Assembly (NCBI GenBank): GCA_039105265.1
Contig: JAPFFF010000017.1
Span: 372,001-436,000, forward strand
Reading direction: 5' to 3'
DNA length: 64,000 nucleotides
Source: Tritrichomonas musculus
Taxonomy: Eukaryota > Parabasalia > Tritrichomonadida > Tritrichomonadidae
Made by a program: the position numbers and the translations under genes. The notes beneath the pieces are model-generated. The model made no database searches and had not been told where the DNA came from. It worked only from the letters and a program-made list of their open reading frames with translations. Positions 1-10,215 of this stretch are shown here, in pieces (the first letter of the stretch is position 1; every line of letters begins with the position of its first letter).

Positions 1-3000
1 ACCAATTAGCACAATGCAGATACTTCAGCCGCCAAATCAAGTTCATAATTCACCACCAATTAGCACAATGCAGATACTTCAGCCGCCAAATCAAGTTTAT
101 AATTCACCACCAATTAGCACAATGCAGATACTTCAGCCGCCAAATCAAGTTCATAATTCACCACCAATTAGCACAATGCAGATACTTCAGCCGCCAAATC
201 AAGTTTATAATTCACCACCAATTAGCACAATGCAGATACTTCAGCCGCCAAATCAAGTTCATAATTCACCACCAATTAGCACAATGCAGATACTTCAGCC
301 GCCAAATCAAGTTCATAATTCACCACCAATTAGCACAATGCAGATACTTCAGCCGCCAAATCAAGTTTATAATTCACCACCAATTAGCACAATGCAGATA
401 CTTCAGCCGCCAAATCAAGTTTATAATTCACCACCAATTAGCACAATGCAGATACTTCAGCCGCCAAATCAAGTTTATAATTCACCACCAATTAGCACAA
501 TGCAGATACTTCAGCCGCCAAATCAAGTTCATAATTCACCACCAATTAGCACAATGCAGATACTTCAGCCGCCAAATCAAGTTCATAATTCACCACCAAT
601 TAGCACAATGCAGATACTTCAGCCGCCAAATCAAGTTTATAATTCACCACCAATTAGCACAATGCAGATACTTCAGCCGCCAAATCAAGTTTATAATTCA
701 CCACCAATTAGCACAATGCAGATACTTCAGCCGCCAAATCAAGTTCATAATTCACCACCAATTCAAGGTGTGCGAATACTTCAGCCGCCAAATCAAGTTC
801 ATAATTCACCACCAATTAGCACAATGCAGATACTTCAGCCGCCAAATCAAGTTCATAATTCACCACCAATTAGCACAATGCAGATACTTCAGCCGCCAAA
901 TCAAGTTTATAATTCACCACCAATTAGCACAATGCAGATACTTCAGCCGCCAAATCAAGTTTATAATTCACCACCAATTAGCACAATGCAGATACTTCAG
1001 CCGCCAAATCAAGTTTATAATTCACCACCAATTAGCACAATGCAGATACTTCAGCCGCCAAATCAAGTTCATAATTCACCACCAATTAGCACAATGCAGA
1101 TACTTCAGCCGCCAAATCAAGTTCATAATTCACCACCAATTAGCACAATGCAGATACTTCAGCCGCCAAATCAAGTTTATAATTCACCACCAATTAGCAC
1201 AATGCAGATACTTCAGCCGCCAAATCAAGTTTATAATTCACCACCAATTAGCACAATGCGAATACTTCAGCCGCCAAATCAAGTTCATAATTCACCACCA
1301 ATTAGCACAATGCAGATACTTCAGCCGCCAAATCAAGTTCATAATTCACCACCAATTAGCACAATGCAGATACTTCAGCCGCCAAATCAAGTTTATAATT
1401 CACCACCAATTAGCACAATGCAGATACTTCAGCCGCCAAATCAAGTTTATAATTCACCACCAATTCAAGGTGTGCGAATACTTCAGCCGCCAAATCAAGT
1501 TCATAATTCACCACCAATTAGCACAATGCAGATACTTCAGCCGCCAAATCAAATTTATAATTCACCACCAATTAGCACAATGCAGATACTTCAGCCGCCA
1601 AATCAAGTTCATAATTCACCACCAATTAGCACAATGCAGATACTTCAGCCGCCAAATCAAGTTCATAATTCACCACCAATTAGCACAATGCAGATACTTC
1701 AGCCGCCAAATCAAGTTCATAATTTACCACCAATTCAAGGTGTGCGAATACTTCAGCCGCCAAATCAAGTTCATAATTTACCACCAATTAGCACAATGCA
1801 GATACTTCAGCCGCCAAATCAAGTTTATAATTCACCACCAATTAGCACAATGCAGATACTTCAGCCGCCAAATCAAGTTCATAATTCACCACCAATTCAA
1901 GGTGTGCGAATACTTCAGCCGCCAAATCAAGTTCATAATTCACCACCAATTAGCACAATGCAGATACTTCAGCCGCCAAATCAAGTTCATAATTCACCAC
2001 CAATTCAAGGTGTGCGAATACTTCAGCCGCCAAATCAAGTTCATAATTTACCACCAATTCAAGGTGTGCGAATACTTCAACCGCCAAATCAAGTTCATAA
2101 TTTACCACCAATTAGCACAATGCAGATACTTCAGCCGCCAAATCAAGTTTATAATTCACCACCAATTAGCACAATGCAGATACTTCAGCCGCCAAATCAA
2201 GTTTATAATTCACCACCAATTAGCACAATGCAGATACTTCAGCCGCCAAATCAAGTTTATAATTCACCACCAATTAGCACAATGCAGATACTTCAGCCGC
2301 CAAATCAAGTTCATAATTCACCACCAATTCAAGGTGTGCGAATACTTCAGCCGCCAAATCAAGTTTATAATTCACCACCAATTAGCACAATGCAGATACT
2401 TCAGCCGCCAAATCAAGTTCATAATTTACCACCAATTCAAGGTGTGCGAATACTTCAGCCGCCAAATCAAGTTCATAATTCACCACCAATTAGTACAATG
2501 CAGATACTTCAGCCGCCAAATCAAGTTCACAATTCTCTACCAATTAGCACAATGCAGATACTTCAGCCGCCAAATCAAGTTCATAATTTACCACCAATTC
2601 AAGGTGTGCAGATACTTCAGCCGCCAAATCAAATTTATAATTCACCACCAATTAGCACAATGCAGATACTTCAGCCGCAAAATCAAGTTTATAATTCACC
2701 ACCAATTAGCACAATGCAGATACTTCAGCCGCCAAATCAAGTTCATAATTTACCACCAATTCAAGGTGTGCGAATACTTCAGCCGCCAAATCAAGTTTAT
2801 AATTCACCACCAATTAGCACAATGCAGATACTTCAGCCGCCAAATCAAGTTCATAATTCACCACCAATTAGCACAATGCAGATACTTCAGCCGCCAAATC
2901 AAGTTCATAATTCACCACCAATTAGCACAATGCAGATACTTCAGCCGCCAAATCAAGTTTATAATTCACCACCAATTAGCACAATGCAGATACTTCAGCC

Positions 3001-6000
3001 GCCAAATCAAGTTCATAATTCACCACCAATTAGCACAATGCAGATACTTCAGCCGCCAAATCAAGTTCATAATTCACCACCAATTAGCACAATGCAGATA
3101 CTTCAGCCGCCAAATCAAGTTCATAATTCACCACCAATTCAAGGTGTGCGAATACTTCAGCCGCCAAATCAAGTTCATAATTCACCACCAATTAGCACAA
3201 TGCAGATACTTCAGCCGCCAAATCAAGTTCATAATTTACCACCAATTCAAGGTGTGCGAATACTTCAGCCGCCAAATCAAGTTCATAATTCACCACCAAT
3301 TTGCACAATGCAGATACTTCAGCCGCCAAATCAAGTTCATAATTCACCACCAATTCAAGGTGTGCGAATAATTCAGCCGCCAAATCAAGTTTATAATTCA
3401 CCACCAATTAGCACAATGCAGATACTTCAGCCGCCAAATCAAGTTCATAATTCACCACCAATTCAAGGTGTGCGAATACTTCAGCCGCCAAATCAAGTTC
3501 ATAATTCACCACCAATTCAAGGTGTGCGAATACTTCAGCCGCCAAATCAAGTTCATAATTCACCACCAATTAGCACAATGCAGATACTTCAGCCGCCAAA
3601 TCAAATTTATAATTCACCACCAATTAGCACAATGCAGATACTTCAGCCGCCAAATCAAGTTCATAATTCACCACCAATTCAAGGTGTGCAGATACTTCAG
3701 CCGCCAAATCAAGTTTATAATTCACCACCAATTAGCACAATGCAGATACTTCAGCCGCCAAATCAAGTTCATAATTCACCACCAATTAGCACAATGCAGA
3801 TACTTCAGCCGCCAAATCAAGTTTATAATTCACCACCAATTAGCACAATGCAGATACTTCAGCCGCAAAATCAAGTTTATAATTCACCACCAATTAGCAC
3901 AATGCAGATACTTCAGCCGCCAAATCAAGTTCATAATTTACCACCAATTCAAGGTGTGCGAATACTTCAGCCGCCAAATCAAGTTTATAATTCACCACCA
4001 ATTAGCACAATGCAGATACTTCAGCCGCCAAATCAAGTTCATAATTCACCACCAATTAGCACAATGCAGATACTTCAGCCGCCAAATCAAGTTCATAATT
4101 CACCACCAATTAGCACAATGCAGATACTTCAGCCGCCAAATCAAGTTTATAATTCACCACCAATTAGCACAATGCAGATACTTCAGCCGCCAAATCAAGT
4201 TCATAATTCACCACCAATTAGCACAATGCAGATACTTCAGCCGCCAAATCAAGTTCATAATTCACCACCAATTAGCACAATGCAGATACTTCAGCCGCCA
4301 AATCAAGTTCATAATTCACCACCAATTCAAGGTGTGCGAATACTTCAGCCGCCAAATCAAGTTCATAATTCACCACCAATTAGCACAATGCAGATACTTC
4401 AGCCGCCAAATCAAGTTCATAATTTACCACCAATTCAAGGTGTGCGAATACTTCAGCCGCCAAATCAAGTTCATAATTCACCACCAATTTGCACAATGCA
4501 GATACTTCAGCCGCCAAATCAAGTTCATAATTCACCACCAATTCAAGGTGTGCGAATAATTCAGCCGCCAAATCAAGTTTATAATTCACCACCAATTAGC
4601 ACAATGCAGATACTTCAGCCGCCAAATCAAGTTCATAATTCACCACCAATTCAAGGTGTGCGAATACTTCAGCCGCCAAATCAAGTTCATAATTCACCAC
4701 CAATTCAAGGTGTGCGAATACTTCAGCCGCCAAATCAAGTTCATAATTCACCACCAATTAGCACAATGCAGATACTTCAGCCGCCAAATCAAATTTATAA
4801 TTCACCACCAATTAGCACAATGCAGATACTTCAGCCGCCAAATCAAGTTCATAATTCACCACCAATTCAAGGTGTGCAGATACTTCAGCCGCCAAATCAA
4901 GTTTATAATTCACCACCAATTAGCACAATGCAGATACTTCAGCCGCCAAATCAAGTTCATAATTCACCACCAATTAGCACAATGCAGATACTTCAGCCGC
5001 CAAATCAAGTTTATAATTCACCACCAATTAGCACAATGCAGATACTTCAGCCGCCAAATCAAGTTTATAATTCACCACCAATTAGCACAATGCAGATACT
5101 TCAGCCGCCAAATCAAGTTCATAATTCACCACCAATTCAAGGTGTGCGAATACTTCAGCCGCCAAATCAAGTTTATAATTCACCACCAATTAGCACAATG
5201 CAGATACTTCAGCCGCCAAATCAAGTTCATAATTCACCACCAATTAGCACAATGCAGATACTTCAGCCGCCAAATCAAGTTCATAATTCACCACCAATTC
5301 AAGGTGTGCGAATACTTCAGCCGCCAAATCAAGTTTATAATTCACCACCAATTAGCACAATGCAGATACTTCAGCCGCCAAATCAAGTTCATAATTCACC
5401 ACCAATTCAAGGTGTGCGAATACTTCAGCCGCCAAATCAAGTTCATAATTCACCACCAATTAGCACAATGCAGATACTTCAGCCGCCAAATCAAGTTTAT
5501 AATTCACCACCAATTAGCACAATGCAGATACTTCAGCCGCCAAATCAAGTTCATAATTCACCACCAATTAGCACAATGCAGATACTTCAGCCGCCAAATC
5601 AAGTTCATAATTCACCACCAATTCAAGGTGTGCGAATACTTCAGCCGCCAAATCAAGTTCATAATTCACCACCAATTAGCACAATGCAGATACTTCAGCC
5701 GCCAAATCAAGTTTATAATTCACCACCAATTAGCACAATGCAGATACTTCAGCCGCCAAATCAAGTTCATAATTCACCACCAATTCAAGGTGTGCGAATA
5801 CTTCAGCCGCCAAATCAAGTTTATAATTCACCACCAATTAGCACAATGCAGATACTTCAGCCGCCAAATCAAGTTCATAATTCACCACCAATTCAAGGTG
5901 TGCGAATACTTCAGCCGCCAAATCAAGTTCATAATTCACCACCAATTAGCACAATGCAGATACTTCAGCCGCCAAATCAAGTTTATAATTCACCACCAAT

Positions 6001-6651
6001 TAGCACAATGCAGATACTTCAGCCGCCAAATCAAGTTCATAATTCACCACCAATTCAAGGTGTGCGAATAATTCAGCCGCCAAATCAAGTTTATAATTCA
6101 CCACCAATTAGCACAATGCAGATACTTCAGCCGCCAAATCAAGTTCATAATTTACCACCAATTCAAGGTGTGCGAATACTTCAGCCGCCAAATCAAGTTC
6201 ATCATTCACCACCAATTCAAGGTGTGCGAATACTTCAGCCGCCAAATCAAGTTCATAATTCACCACCAATTCAAGGTGTGCGAATACTTCAGCCGCCAAA
6301 TCAAGAGTATAATTCACCACCAATTCAAGGTGTGCGAATACTTCAGCCGCCAAATCAAGTTCATAATTCACCACCAATTAGCACAATGAAGATACTTCAG
6401 CCGCCAAATCAAGTTCATAATTCACCACCAATTAGCACAATGCAGATACTTCAGCCGCCAAATCAAGTTTATAATTCACCACCAATTAGCACAATGCAGA
6501 TACTTCAGCCGCCAAATCAAGTTCATAATTCACCACCAATTCAAGGTGTGCGAATACTTCAGCCGCCAAATCAAGTTCATAATTCACCACCAATTAGCAC
6601 AATGCAGATACTTCAGCCGCCAAATCAAGTTCATAATTCACCACCAATTCA
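1..6651 (+). repeat. 54-bp coding minisatellite, about 123 copies
   Basis: A 54-bp unit runs head to tail from the first base of the window. It encodes an 18-residue proline/glutamine-rich unit (core QILQPPNQV, H or Y, NSPPI). Units differ at few sites: the joint reads STM or QGV, position 10 is H or Y, and S or L precedes PPI. Because 54 is a multiple of 3, other frames and parts of the minus strand also stay open; these are shadows. A block of 22 units is duplicated (see the 1188-bp feature). The last units, about 6652-6760, are degenerate. The array is coding sequence of the transposase-like gene ending at 8155. Confidence 0.95.
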
Positions 6652-8155
6652 AATTCATTATTCACCACCCATTGGCACAATGCAGATACTTCGACCACCA
6701 ATTCAAGGCGTGCGAATCCTTCACCCACCAAATCAAGTTCACTGTTCACAACAATATAAAAATATTAGTATTTCACAAACTTTTAATCAAATGAACTTTT
6801 CAAATTCTATTAATTCACAAGCACCAACACAAATTTCACAAGAAAATAATGCGGAATCCAACAAAAGAAAAAGATCTGATATCGATGAAACAGTCGCTTA
6901 CAAATATTATTTAAAACATGGTTATAAACCAACAAAAAGAAAATATCATGTTGGATTTCAAAGGCTTCAAAAAATAATTAAAAACCAAGGAAATAAATAT
7001 GTTTCTAAAAGAAAAACAACCGTAGAGATTGATGATTACATTGTCGAGCTTGCTTCATCAGGAAGACTTGCTTTAGCAATTTCAGTTGAGGTTAAGAAAA
7101 AATTTAACAAAATCATATCAAGACAAACAGTAATAAGAAGACTCATTGAAAATCATTTCAAGTATAGAAAATTATTCAAAGTTCCAGAATTAAATGAGTC
7201 TCAAATAATGTTAAGGTATAATTTTGCAAAATTGTTATTTAAAAATGATTTTAATTTTAAAAAAGAAATGATTGTATTTTCGGATGAAGCTCGTTTTTCT
7301 TTTAGACCTGATAATCACAAATGGTGGGTGAAAGAAGATGATATGTCTGAGAACGCCACAACACAAATACGCAAATATCCTTATAGCACTTTAATATGGG
7401 CATGCATTGGGCGCAATTATAAATCTAAATTGATTTTCATTGACAAAAGCGTTAATGAAGATCGTTATAAGCAAATTCTCAAAGATTCCAAAATATTCAC
7501 AGAGTTAAATCAAATGCAACAACAATGGAATTATTTGTTCCAACAAGATGGAGCAACTTGCCATCAAACTGCCATGGTAACCAGTTACTTAAATAAAGTG
7601 ACAAGGGTTCTTAATGGGTGGCCACCGAATTCACTAGATCTTTCACCCATTGAGAACCTTTGGGCAATAATGAAAGAGCGGTTGAATCAATTAACCACAA
7701 AACCAAGAAATAAAGCTGAATTAAAGCAGATGATCCAGCAAGTTTATGATGGAATTTCTTTAGACACAATTAATAATCTGATTGAAACCTTTGAGTATAG
7801 ATTAAAAATGTGCAAAGACTTTGGCGGAAAGACAATAGCACATTTTATAAGAAAAGGTTTTCACAATATTCCAAATGAGTATGTAGTACCTGAAGACAAA
7901 TGTCCTCTTTTTCTAACACCAGATATATATTTAAAAATTTATTTGGAAAACTTAAAAACACCACACCGTTGGAAATCAATTGCACAAAGAATAGGAATTA
8001 TGAATGTTGATAACATAATTATAAAAAATAAAGCAATTGAAATTGAAAGAAAAATTAAAGATTACAAATACACCTCTGAATATTCCCCAAATAGCCAAAT
8101 TTTTGTTCCCCAGCTTGGGGAGCATGGGGAATGCATTCAAATTATTAAGGAATGA
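1..8155 (+). CDS. Giant repeat protein ending in a Tc1/mariner-type DD34E transposase domain (5' partial)
   Basis: The frame is open from the window edge; the first ATG seen (14) lies in a repeat, so the true start is upstream. At least 2,713 residues. About residues 1-2230 are the 18-residue P/Q-rich repeat, then a short S/N/Q-rich linker, a basic stretch (KRKRS), a helix-turn-helix-like region near residues 2340-2400, and a transposase core. The catalytic triad is visible: SDEARF (D about 2424), QQDGATCH (D about 2512) and SPIENLW (E about 2547), with 34 residues between the last two, as in Tc1/IS630 enzymes. Family knowledge: such proteins cut and paste DNA as dimers, and usual lengths are 340-400 residues, so the repeat N-terminus is extraordinary. 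No terminal inverted repeats were found downstream. It could be a transposase gene that captured a minisatellite, or a domesticated nuclear protein. Confidence 0.85.
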   Translation, partial: PISTMQILQPPNQVHNSPPISTMQILQPPNQVYNSPPISTMQILQPPNQVHNSPPISTMQILQPPNQVYNSPPISTMQILQPPNQVHNSPPISTMQILQPPNQVHNSPPISTMQILQPPNQVYNSPPISTMQILQPPNQVYNSPPISTMQILQPPNQVYNSPPISTMQILQPPNQVHNSPPISTMQILQPPNQVHNSPPISTMQILQPPNQVYNSPPISTMQILQPPNQVYNSPPISTMQILQPPNQVHNSPPIQGVRILQPPNQVHNSPPISTMQILQPPNQVHNSPPISTMQILQPPNQVYNSPPISTMQILQPPNQVYNSPPISTMQILQPPNQVYNSPPISTMQILQPPNQVHNSPPISTMQILQPPNQVHNSPPISTMQILQPPNQVYNSPPISTMQILQPPNQVYNSPPISTMRILQPPNQVHNSPPISTMQILQPPNQVHNSPPISTMQILQPPNQVYNSPPISTMQILQPPNQVYNSPPIQGVRILQPPNQVHNSPPISTMQILQPPNQIYNSPPISTMQILQPPNQVHNSPPISTMQILQPPNQVHNSPPISTMQILQPPNQVHNLPPIQGVRILQPPNQVHNLPPISTMQILQPPNQVYNSPPISTMQILQPPNQVHNSPPIQGVRILQPPNQVHNSPPISTMQILQPPNQVHNSPPIQGVRILQPPNQVHNLPPIQGVRILQPPNQVHNLPPISTMQILQPPNQVYNSPPISTMQILQPPNQVYNSPPISTMQILQPPNQVYNSPPISTMQILQPPNQVHNSPPIQGVRILQPPNQVYNSPPISTMQILQPPNQVHNLPPIQGVRILQPPNQVHNSPPISTMQILQPPNQVHNSLPISTMQILQPPNQVHNLPPIQGVQILQPPNQIYNSPPISTMQILQPQNQVYNSPPISTMQILQPPNQVHNLPPIQGVRILQPPNQVYNSPPISTMQILQPPNQVHNSPPISTMQILQPPNQVHNSPPISTMQILQPPNQVYNSPPISTMQILQPPNQVHNSPPISTMQILQPPNQVHNSPPISTMQILQPPNQVHNSPPIQGVRILQPPNQVHNSPPISTMQILQPPNQVHNLPPIQGVRILQPPNQVHNSPPICTMQILQPPNQVHNSPPIQGVRIIQPPNQVYNSPPISTMQILQPPNQVHNSPPIQGVRILQPPNQVHNSPPIQGVRILQPPNQVHNSPPISTMQILQPPNQIYNSPPISTMQILQPPNQVHNSPPIQGVQILQPPNQVYNSPPISTMQILQPPNQVHNSPPISTMQILQPPNQVYNSPPISTMQILQPQNQVYNSPPISTMQILQPPNQVHNLPPIQGVRILQPPNQVYNSPPISTMQILQPPNQVHNSPPISTMQILQPPNQVHNSPPISTMQILQPPNQVYNSPPISTMQILQPPNQVHNSPPISTMQILQPPNQVHNSPPISTMQILQPPNQVHNSPPIQGVRILQPPNQVHNSPPISTMQILQPPNQVHNLPPIQGVRILQPPNQVHNSPPICTMQILQPPNQVHNSPPIQGVRIIQPPNQVYNSPPISTMQILQPPNQVHNSPPIQGVRILQPPNQVHNSPPIQGVRILQPPNQVHNSPPISTMQILQPPNQIYNSPPISTMQILQPPNQVHNSPPIQGVQILQPPNQVYNSPPISTMQILQPPNQVHNSPPISTMQILQPPNQVYNSPPISTMQILQPPNQVYNSPPISTMQILQPPNQVHNSPPIQGVRILQPPNQVYNSPPISTMQILQPPNQVHNSPPISTMQILQPPNQVHNSPPIQGVRILQPPNQVYNSPPISTMQILQPPNQVHNSPPIQGVRILQPPNQVHNSPPISTMQILQPPNQVYNSPPISTMQILQPPNQVHNSPPISTMQILQPPNQVHNSPPIQGVRILQPPNQVHNSPPISTMQILQPPNQVYNSPPISTMQILQPPNQVHNSPPIQGVRILQPPNQVYNSPPISTMQILQPPNQVHNSPPIQGVRILQPPNQVHNSPPISTMQILQPPNQVYNSPPISTMQILQPPNQVHNSPPIQGVRIIQPPNQVYNSPPISTMQILQPPNQVHNLPPIQGVRILQPPNQVHHSPPIQGVRILQPPNQVHNSPPIQGVRILQPPNQEYNSPPIQGVRILQPPNQVHNSPPISTMKILQPPNQVHNSPPISTMQILQPPNQVYNSPPISTMQILQPPNQVHNSPPIQGVRILQPPNQVHNSPPISTMQILQPPNQVHNSPPIQIHYSPPIGTMQILRPPIQGVRILHPPNQVHCSQQYKNISISQTFNQMNFSNSINSQAPTQISQENNAESNKRKRSDIDETVAYKYYLKHGYKPTKRKYHVGFQRLQKIIKNQGNKYVSKRKTTVEIDDYIVELASSGRLALAISVEVKKKFNKIISRQTVIRRLIENHFKYRKLFKVPELNESQIMLRYNFAKLLFKNDFNFKKEMIVFSDEARFSFRPDNHKWWVKEDDMSENATTQIRKYPYSTLIWACIGRNYKSKLIFIDKSVNEDRYKQILKDSKIFTELNQMQQQWNYLFQQDGATCHQTAMVTSYLNKVTRVLNGWPPNSLDLSPIENLWAIMKERLNQLTTKPRNKAELKQMIQQVYDGISLDTINNLIETFEYRLKMCKDFGGKTIAHFIRKGFHNIPNEYVVPEDKCPLFLTPDIYLKIYLENLKTPHRWKSIAQRIGIMNVDNIIIKNKAIEIERKIKDYKYTSEYSPNSQIFVPQLGEHGECIQIIKE
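2640..5030 (+). repeat. 1188-bp higher-order duplication inside the 54-bp array
   Basis: The order of rare variants (QPQNQ units, a PPIC joint, a RIIQ unit, QIY units) between about 2640 and 3840 recurs exactly 1188 bp (22 units) later, to about 5030. For example the AGCCGCAAAA variant is at 2673 and 3861. This points to a single recent segmental duplication by unequal exchange. Confidence 0.85.
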
Positions 8156-9440
8156 AAAATCTTTTGGTATATTGAGAAACTTTACATCATAGGGCCAAAT
8201 ACTCTAAATCATTTTTTATATTCTTATATCAATATATTTTGATTTGCTAGTTTTTAAGAATTAAATCAAAAAGCCAATTATTTTTTTTTCTGAAATAATC
8301 ATAAAATTGAAAGAAATATTAGGATAATAATTTTTTTTTTTTTTTTGAAACCCAATCTTTTTATTTTTGGTAAAAGTAAATCATTTTGACTTAAAAAAAT
8401 TCTTTTATTTATCAATTATTATTTATAAATTTTGCTATTCAATCAGATAAATTAAAAAAATAAAAAAAAAAAAAAATAAAAATAAAAAAGCGACCGTTTT
8501 CCCCAAAAAATCTCTGGGGAGATTTTCCCCAAAAATAAACCATTCAAATTCTATTCAAATTCCTCCCCAAATTTACTTTGGGGAAATTCTCCCCATTTCC
8601 CCAAATGGGGAGATAGGAATATTTTTTTTTTTTAATTATTTTTAAATGCCTATTTATACATAAAGAATATATATTTTTAGTTATTCAATTAAATGATAAT
8701 GTATTTATAAATATAAAGTCGAAAAGTTAAAAAATCCATATTTATTTATTTCAATTCTTTTCAATCTAGAAAAAATCAAATTCTTATAAGAATGCATTTT
8801 TTTAAATTCTTTATCCTATTAATAAAACCCAGAGAGATGCTCAAAAAGTGGTGTATATCAAGTAATTGTCTGTAATATAATTTATTTTATATCAATTATT
8901 TTTAAAACTATAATTCGTTGCAAATTGCTAACACTCGAATGATAAATTAAGTTAAAAGAAGACATTTTTTGCACATTGCTCAAAAAGTGGAGAGAGCATA
9001 CCAAATGCGTTCAATATATTGATTGCCTAATTCATTCATTTTTACTACTACTAATTAAAATATTGTATTACATATATTTATGTATTGTTTTATAAACGCG
9101 AAGTAACTTCTTGTTTTATAAAGAAGAATATTATATAATTTTTTTTTTTTTAATAAAAGATGCATGTCAAGTATGATAGAACAAATGTAGAACTTTATGA
9201 TTTAACTATATTTGAATAAACTTAGTTTTTTTTTTATGAATAATATATTTAAAACCAAATCTTATATATAGTTAATATTTTTGTGAATATAATATTTAAA
9301 GCCAAAAATATAGTAAAGTGTATAAAAACTTTTAGATATAATAATAATTTGACGTTAAAATGCCCGCCGAGCTTAAAATTAACGTCAAAAATTTTTGAAT
9401 ATATAAAAATATCTTTTGATGTGATATGTTTTTTTCACAT
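8156..9440. other. AT-rich spacer with C4/G4 palindromes
   Basis: No gene is supported. At 8496-8616 lies a cluster of short CCCC/GGGG palindromes; one is CTCCCCATTT paired with AATGGGGAG at 8591-8614. Similar blocks are at the end of the preceding gene (8106-8131) and at 17629-17672. The motif CTCAAAAAGTGG occurs at about 8838 and 8980 and, as TTCAAAAAGTGG, at about 39694. The rest is homopolymer-rich A/T DNA. Confidence 0.6.
9348..9390. repeat. 11-bp inverted repeat TTTGACGTTAA / TTAACGTCAAA
   Basis: Perfect arms at 9348-9358 and 9379-9389 enclose a 20-base GC-richer loop. A third copy of the right arm lies at 12604-12614, just past the 24-bp array, so the motif brackets the coiled-coil/array module. 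Confidence 0.6.
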
Positions 9441-9448
9441 CATTTTTA

Positions 9449-9935
9449 TTAAATAAATGCGGTAACACAACCCACTGTTGAAGCTAAGAACAAAGAGATC
9501 GAATGACTCAATTGGAAGATCAACGAATTGAGTTCAACGATCGAAGTCATCAATGGACAAATCGCTGAGTTGCAAACAACAATTGAAGCCAAAGAAAGAG
9601 AGATCGAATGACTCAATTGGAAGATCAATGAATTGAGTTCAACAATTGAATCACTCAATTACAAGATTGTTGAACTTCATTCAACAGTTGAAGCCAAGAA
9701 TAGGGAAATCGAAACAATTGACAGAAAGATCAACGATTTACGATCAAGAATCGAAGGACTCAATGTATAGGTTGCAATATCACAATCCACTGTTGAAGAC
9801 AAGAACTGAGAAATCGAAACACTCAACAGCAAGATCAGCTAGTTACAATCAACAACTGAAGCCAAAGAAAGAGAGATCGAATGACTCAATTGGAAGATCA
9901 ACGAATTGAGTTCAACGATCGAAGTCATCAATGGA
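9449..9935 (+). pseudogene. Relic of a long coiled-coil repeat protein
   Basis: Read in the frame containing GTTGAAGCTAAG (about 9477), the DNA spells heptad-like repeats such as STIEAKEREIE, LNWKINELSSTIE and LNSKIS, with units near 105 bp and a repeated block (about 9495-9557 again at 9871-9936, and a variant at 9600). Several in-frame stops interrupt it: TGA after REIE in three units, and others near 9767 and 9807. It is therefore not one gene today. Long coiled-coil repeat proteins are abundant in parabasalids, so this may be the 5' remnant of one; the identity is inference. An initiator-like TCATTT precedes the segment near 9440, followed by ATG at 9458 in a frame that closes at once. 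Confidence 0.6.
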
Positions 9936-10215
9936 CATCGACATCCGCAATGACATTTGCATCGACATCGACATCCGCAATGACATTTGCATCGACATCG
10001 ACATCCGCAATGACATCGACATTCGCAATGACATCCGCAATGACATCGACATCCGCAATGACATCGACATTCGCAATGACATCCGCAATGACATCGACAT
10101 CCGTAATGACATCGACATCCGCAATGACATCGACATCCGTAATGACATCGACATCCGTAATGACATCGACATCTGCAATACCATCGACATTCGCAATGAC
10201 ATCGACATCCGCAAT
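9936..10215. repeat. 18-bp tandem array (GACATCGACATCCGCAAT)
   Basis: About 15 imperfect copies, some shortened to 15 bp, directly follow the coiled-coil relic and grade into the 24-bp array. They open with CATCGACATC, which seems to arise from the GGACATCGACATC junction at 9934, so the array may have grown from the end of the relic. Open frames through it reflect period divisible by 3 and are not good evidence of coding. Confidence 0.85.

Noticed and set aside
768-6794. Long second-frame and minus-strand ORFs (CRYFSRQIKFIIHHQ and VVNYELDLAAE types) in the 54-bp array
   Set aside because: They arise because the unit length is divisible by 3 and has no stop in those registers; only the frame leading into the transposase ends in a real domain.
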